Assembly: GCF_902810435.1 (NCBI RefSeq)
Contig: NZ_LR778174.1
Span: 731,501-795,500 of the forward strand
Length of the DNA: 64,000 nt
Reading direction: 5' to 3'
Source: Veillonella parvula
GTDB lineage: Bacteria > Bacillota > Negativicutes > Veillonellales > Veillonellaceae
The notes below the pieces were generated by a model, which made no database searches, was not told the origin of the DNA, and worked only from the letters and a program-made list of their open reading frames with translations. Each line of letters begins with the position of its first letter. Position 1 is the first letter of the stretch. The position numbers and the translations under genes were made by a program. Below, in pieces: positions 62,954 to 64,000 of this stretch.

Positions 62954-64000
62954 ATGTGGCGTAAAATATGGACAGATAGCGATTGGACTATCATCATATG
63001 TACTATATTACTTGTCGGAATTGGTCTTACAGCTATTGGTAGTGCTACCCATGTGAATCATGAGGCTATCGGTTTTGGTAGTTTAGTGGTAAAACAACTC
63101 GTATTCTTTTTAGCAAATATAGCTGTCGTTATAGGCATGCAATTTCTAGATTACCATCGCCTTAAAGGGTGGGGGAATATGATTTATGTGATTACCATGC
63201 TTATGTTAATTGCAGTTATGGTAGTTGGTACCTCCGCACTAGGTGCACAGCGTTGGATTCAACTGGGGCCAATTACTATTCAGCCTTCAGAGTTTTCTAA
63301 ACTATTGATGATTATCTGTATGGCTAAAATGTTAGAACCGCGCATTGGCAAGTTAGATACTTTTAAATCCCTATTGATGCCAGTGTTATATGTAGGGATT
63401 CCTATCCTTCTCGTATTCTTACAACCTGACTTGGGGACATCCCTCGTATATATTGCTATATTTGTAGGGATGCTCTTTATATCTGGTATCAAAACTAAGC
63501 TTATAAAAATTATTGCGAGTGTGGCTTTACTCTTGATGCCTTTGGGCTGGTTTGTACTGAAAGAATACCAAAAGCAACGTATTCTAGTATTTTTAAATCC
63601 AGATATCGATCCCTTTGGTTCTGGCTATCATATTATTCAATCTAAGATTGCCATCGGGTCGGGTATGATTTTTGGTAAAGGTATCTTTAATGGTACTCAA
63701 AGTCAGTTGAACTTTTTACCAGAAAATCATACGGACTTTATCTTTTCTGTAATCGGCGAAGAATTTGGCTTTGTAGGATGCATTGTAGTATTGCTATTAT
63801 TGTTTATGCTTATTTATCGCAGCATTCAAGTAGCATATACCTGCAATGATAATTTCGGTATGTTATTAGCAACGGGTATTGGTACGATGTTTGCCTTTGA
63901 AGTGCTCGTAAACGTAGGCATGACGATTGGTATCATGCCTGTAACGGGGATTCCGTTGCCATTCCTTAGCTATGGTGTTAGTGCGCTAACAACTAATATG
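62954..64000 (+). CDS. rodA: RodA, SEDS peptidoglycan polymerase (3' end cut by window)
   Basis: An open frame of 349 codons runs to the window end. The multi-helix product shows SEDS signatures: GAQRWIQLGPITIQPSEFSKL, FLQPDLGTSLVY, the conserved Asp-bearing LPENHTDFIFSVIGEEFGFVG, and GIMPVTGIPLPFLSYGVSALTTN close to the C-terminus. RodA polymerises glycan strands with PBP2 as partner. ATG 62954 is four bases after AGGTGA. ATG 62951 is an equal alternative. Confidence 0.95.
   Translation, partial: MWRKIWTDSDWTIIICTILLVGIGLTAIGSATHVNHEAIGFGSLVVKQLVFFLANIAVVIGMQFLDYHRLKGWGNMIYVITMLMLIAVMVVGTSALGAQRWIQLGPITIQPSEFSKLLMIICMAKMLEPRIGKLDTFKSLLMPVLYVGIPILLVFLQPDLGTSLVYIAIFVGMLFISGIKTKLIKIIASVALLLMPLGWFVLKEYQKQRILVFLNPDIDPFGSGYHIIQSKIAIGSGMIFGKGIFNGTQSQLNFLPENHTDFIFSVIGEEFGFVGCIVVLLLLFMLIYRSIQVAYTCNDNFGMLLATGIGTMFAFEVLVNVGMTIGIMPVTGIPLPFLSYGVSALTTNM

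Noticed and set aside
1-64000. tRNA/rRNA genes, CRISPR arrays, insertion sequences or prophage
   Set aside because: I found no cloverleaf-like segments, no regularly spaced repeats, no transposase, integrase or phage structural genes. The only tandem array is the TGTGC repeat.

Overview
The window is 64 kb of AT-rich chromosome that reads as an anaerobic, lactate/succinate-fermenting Negativicute, most likely Veillonella (V. parvula group). The strongest evidence is a complete methylmalonyl-CoA decarboxylase sodium-pump operon in the order A-D-E-C-B, including the 55-residue epsilon subunit, next to a CoA transferase, a two-gene methylmalonyl-CoA mutase, its GTPase chaperone and the epimerase. 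Only one convincing gene (tmcAL) lies on the minus strand. I saw no prophage, insertion sequence, CRISPR array, tRNA or rRNA.

Layout. 1-5.6 kb: the 3' tail of an unidentified gene, mscL with a C-terminal zinc ribbon, a 2-hydroxyacid dehydrogenase, glnS, an exported orphan, and a DUF3793-flavodoxin pair. 5.8-20 kb: a purine/urate-type degradation cluster (YheO-like regulator, dpaL, ygeY, ygeW, carbamate kinase, ssnA, a short ygfK, hydantoinase, a fused Fe-S/molybdenum hydroxylase, and an NCS2 purine permease). It is followed by a separately transcribed RuBisCO-like protein gene. 21.5-36.9 kb: housekeeping genes (yycJ, rlmH, a CBS protein, tig-clpP-clpX-lon-engB, a polyprenyl synthase, tatC, valS, folC and an O-antigen-ligase-type membrane protein). 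37.4-46.5 kb: the succinate-to-propionate pathway and Na+ pump. 46.7-51.7 kb: a small membrane protein, an SLC13 permease, a SemiSWEET, a 2[4Fe-4S] ferredoxin, lspA, an RluA-family synthase and pyrR. 51.8-56.5 kb: tmcAL (minus), a lipoprotein, ackA, a membrane protein and maf. 56.5-64 kb: a 15-copy TGTGC tandem repeat, radC, and the elongasome-type run mreB-mreC-mreD-mrdA-minD-like-rodA, the last cut by the window end.

How the genes work together. In the purine cluster the permease would import a purine, the molybdenum hydroxylase and the amidohydrolases would oxidise and open the ring, dpaL would release ammonia from 2,3-diaminopropionate, and the carbamoyltransferase/carbamate kinase pair would recover ATP from a carbamoyl group. 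In the propionate block, CoA is passed to succinate, succinyl-CoA is rearranged to methylmalonyl-CoA and epimerised, and its decarboxylation to propionyl-CoA drives Na+ export. AckA would serve the acetate branch.

Points most worth a second look: the YgfK homologue lacks the central FAD/NAD(P)H module, and the hydroxylase beside it has no FAD subunit. A RuBisCO-like protein with His in place of the metal-binding Glu sits just downstream. The purine-cluster leader can form competing hairpins. A pentanucleotide repeat lies in the probable radC 5'UTR. A coccus-type genus carries a rod-shape gene block that includes a MinD-like ATPase without MinC or MinE.
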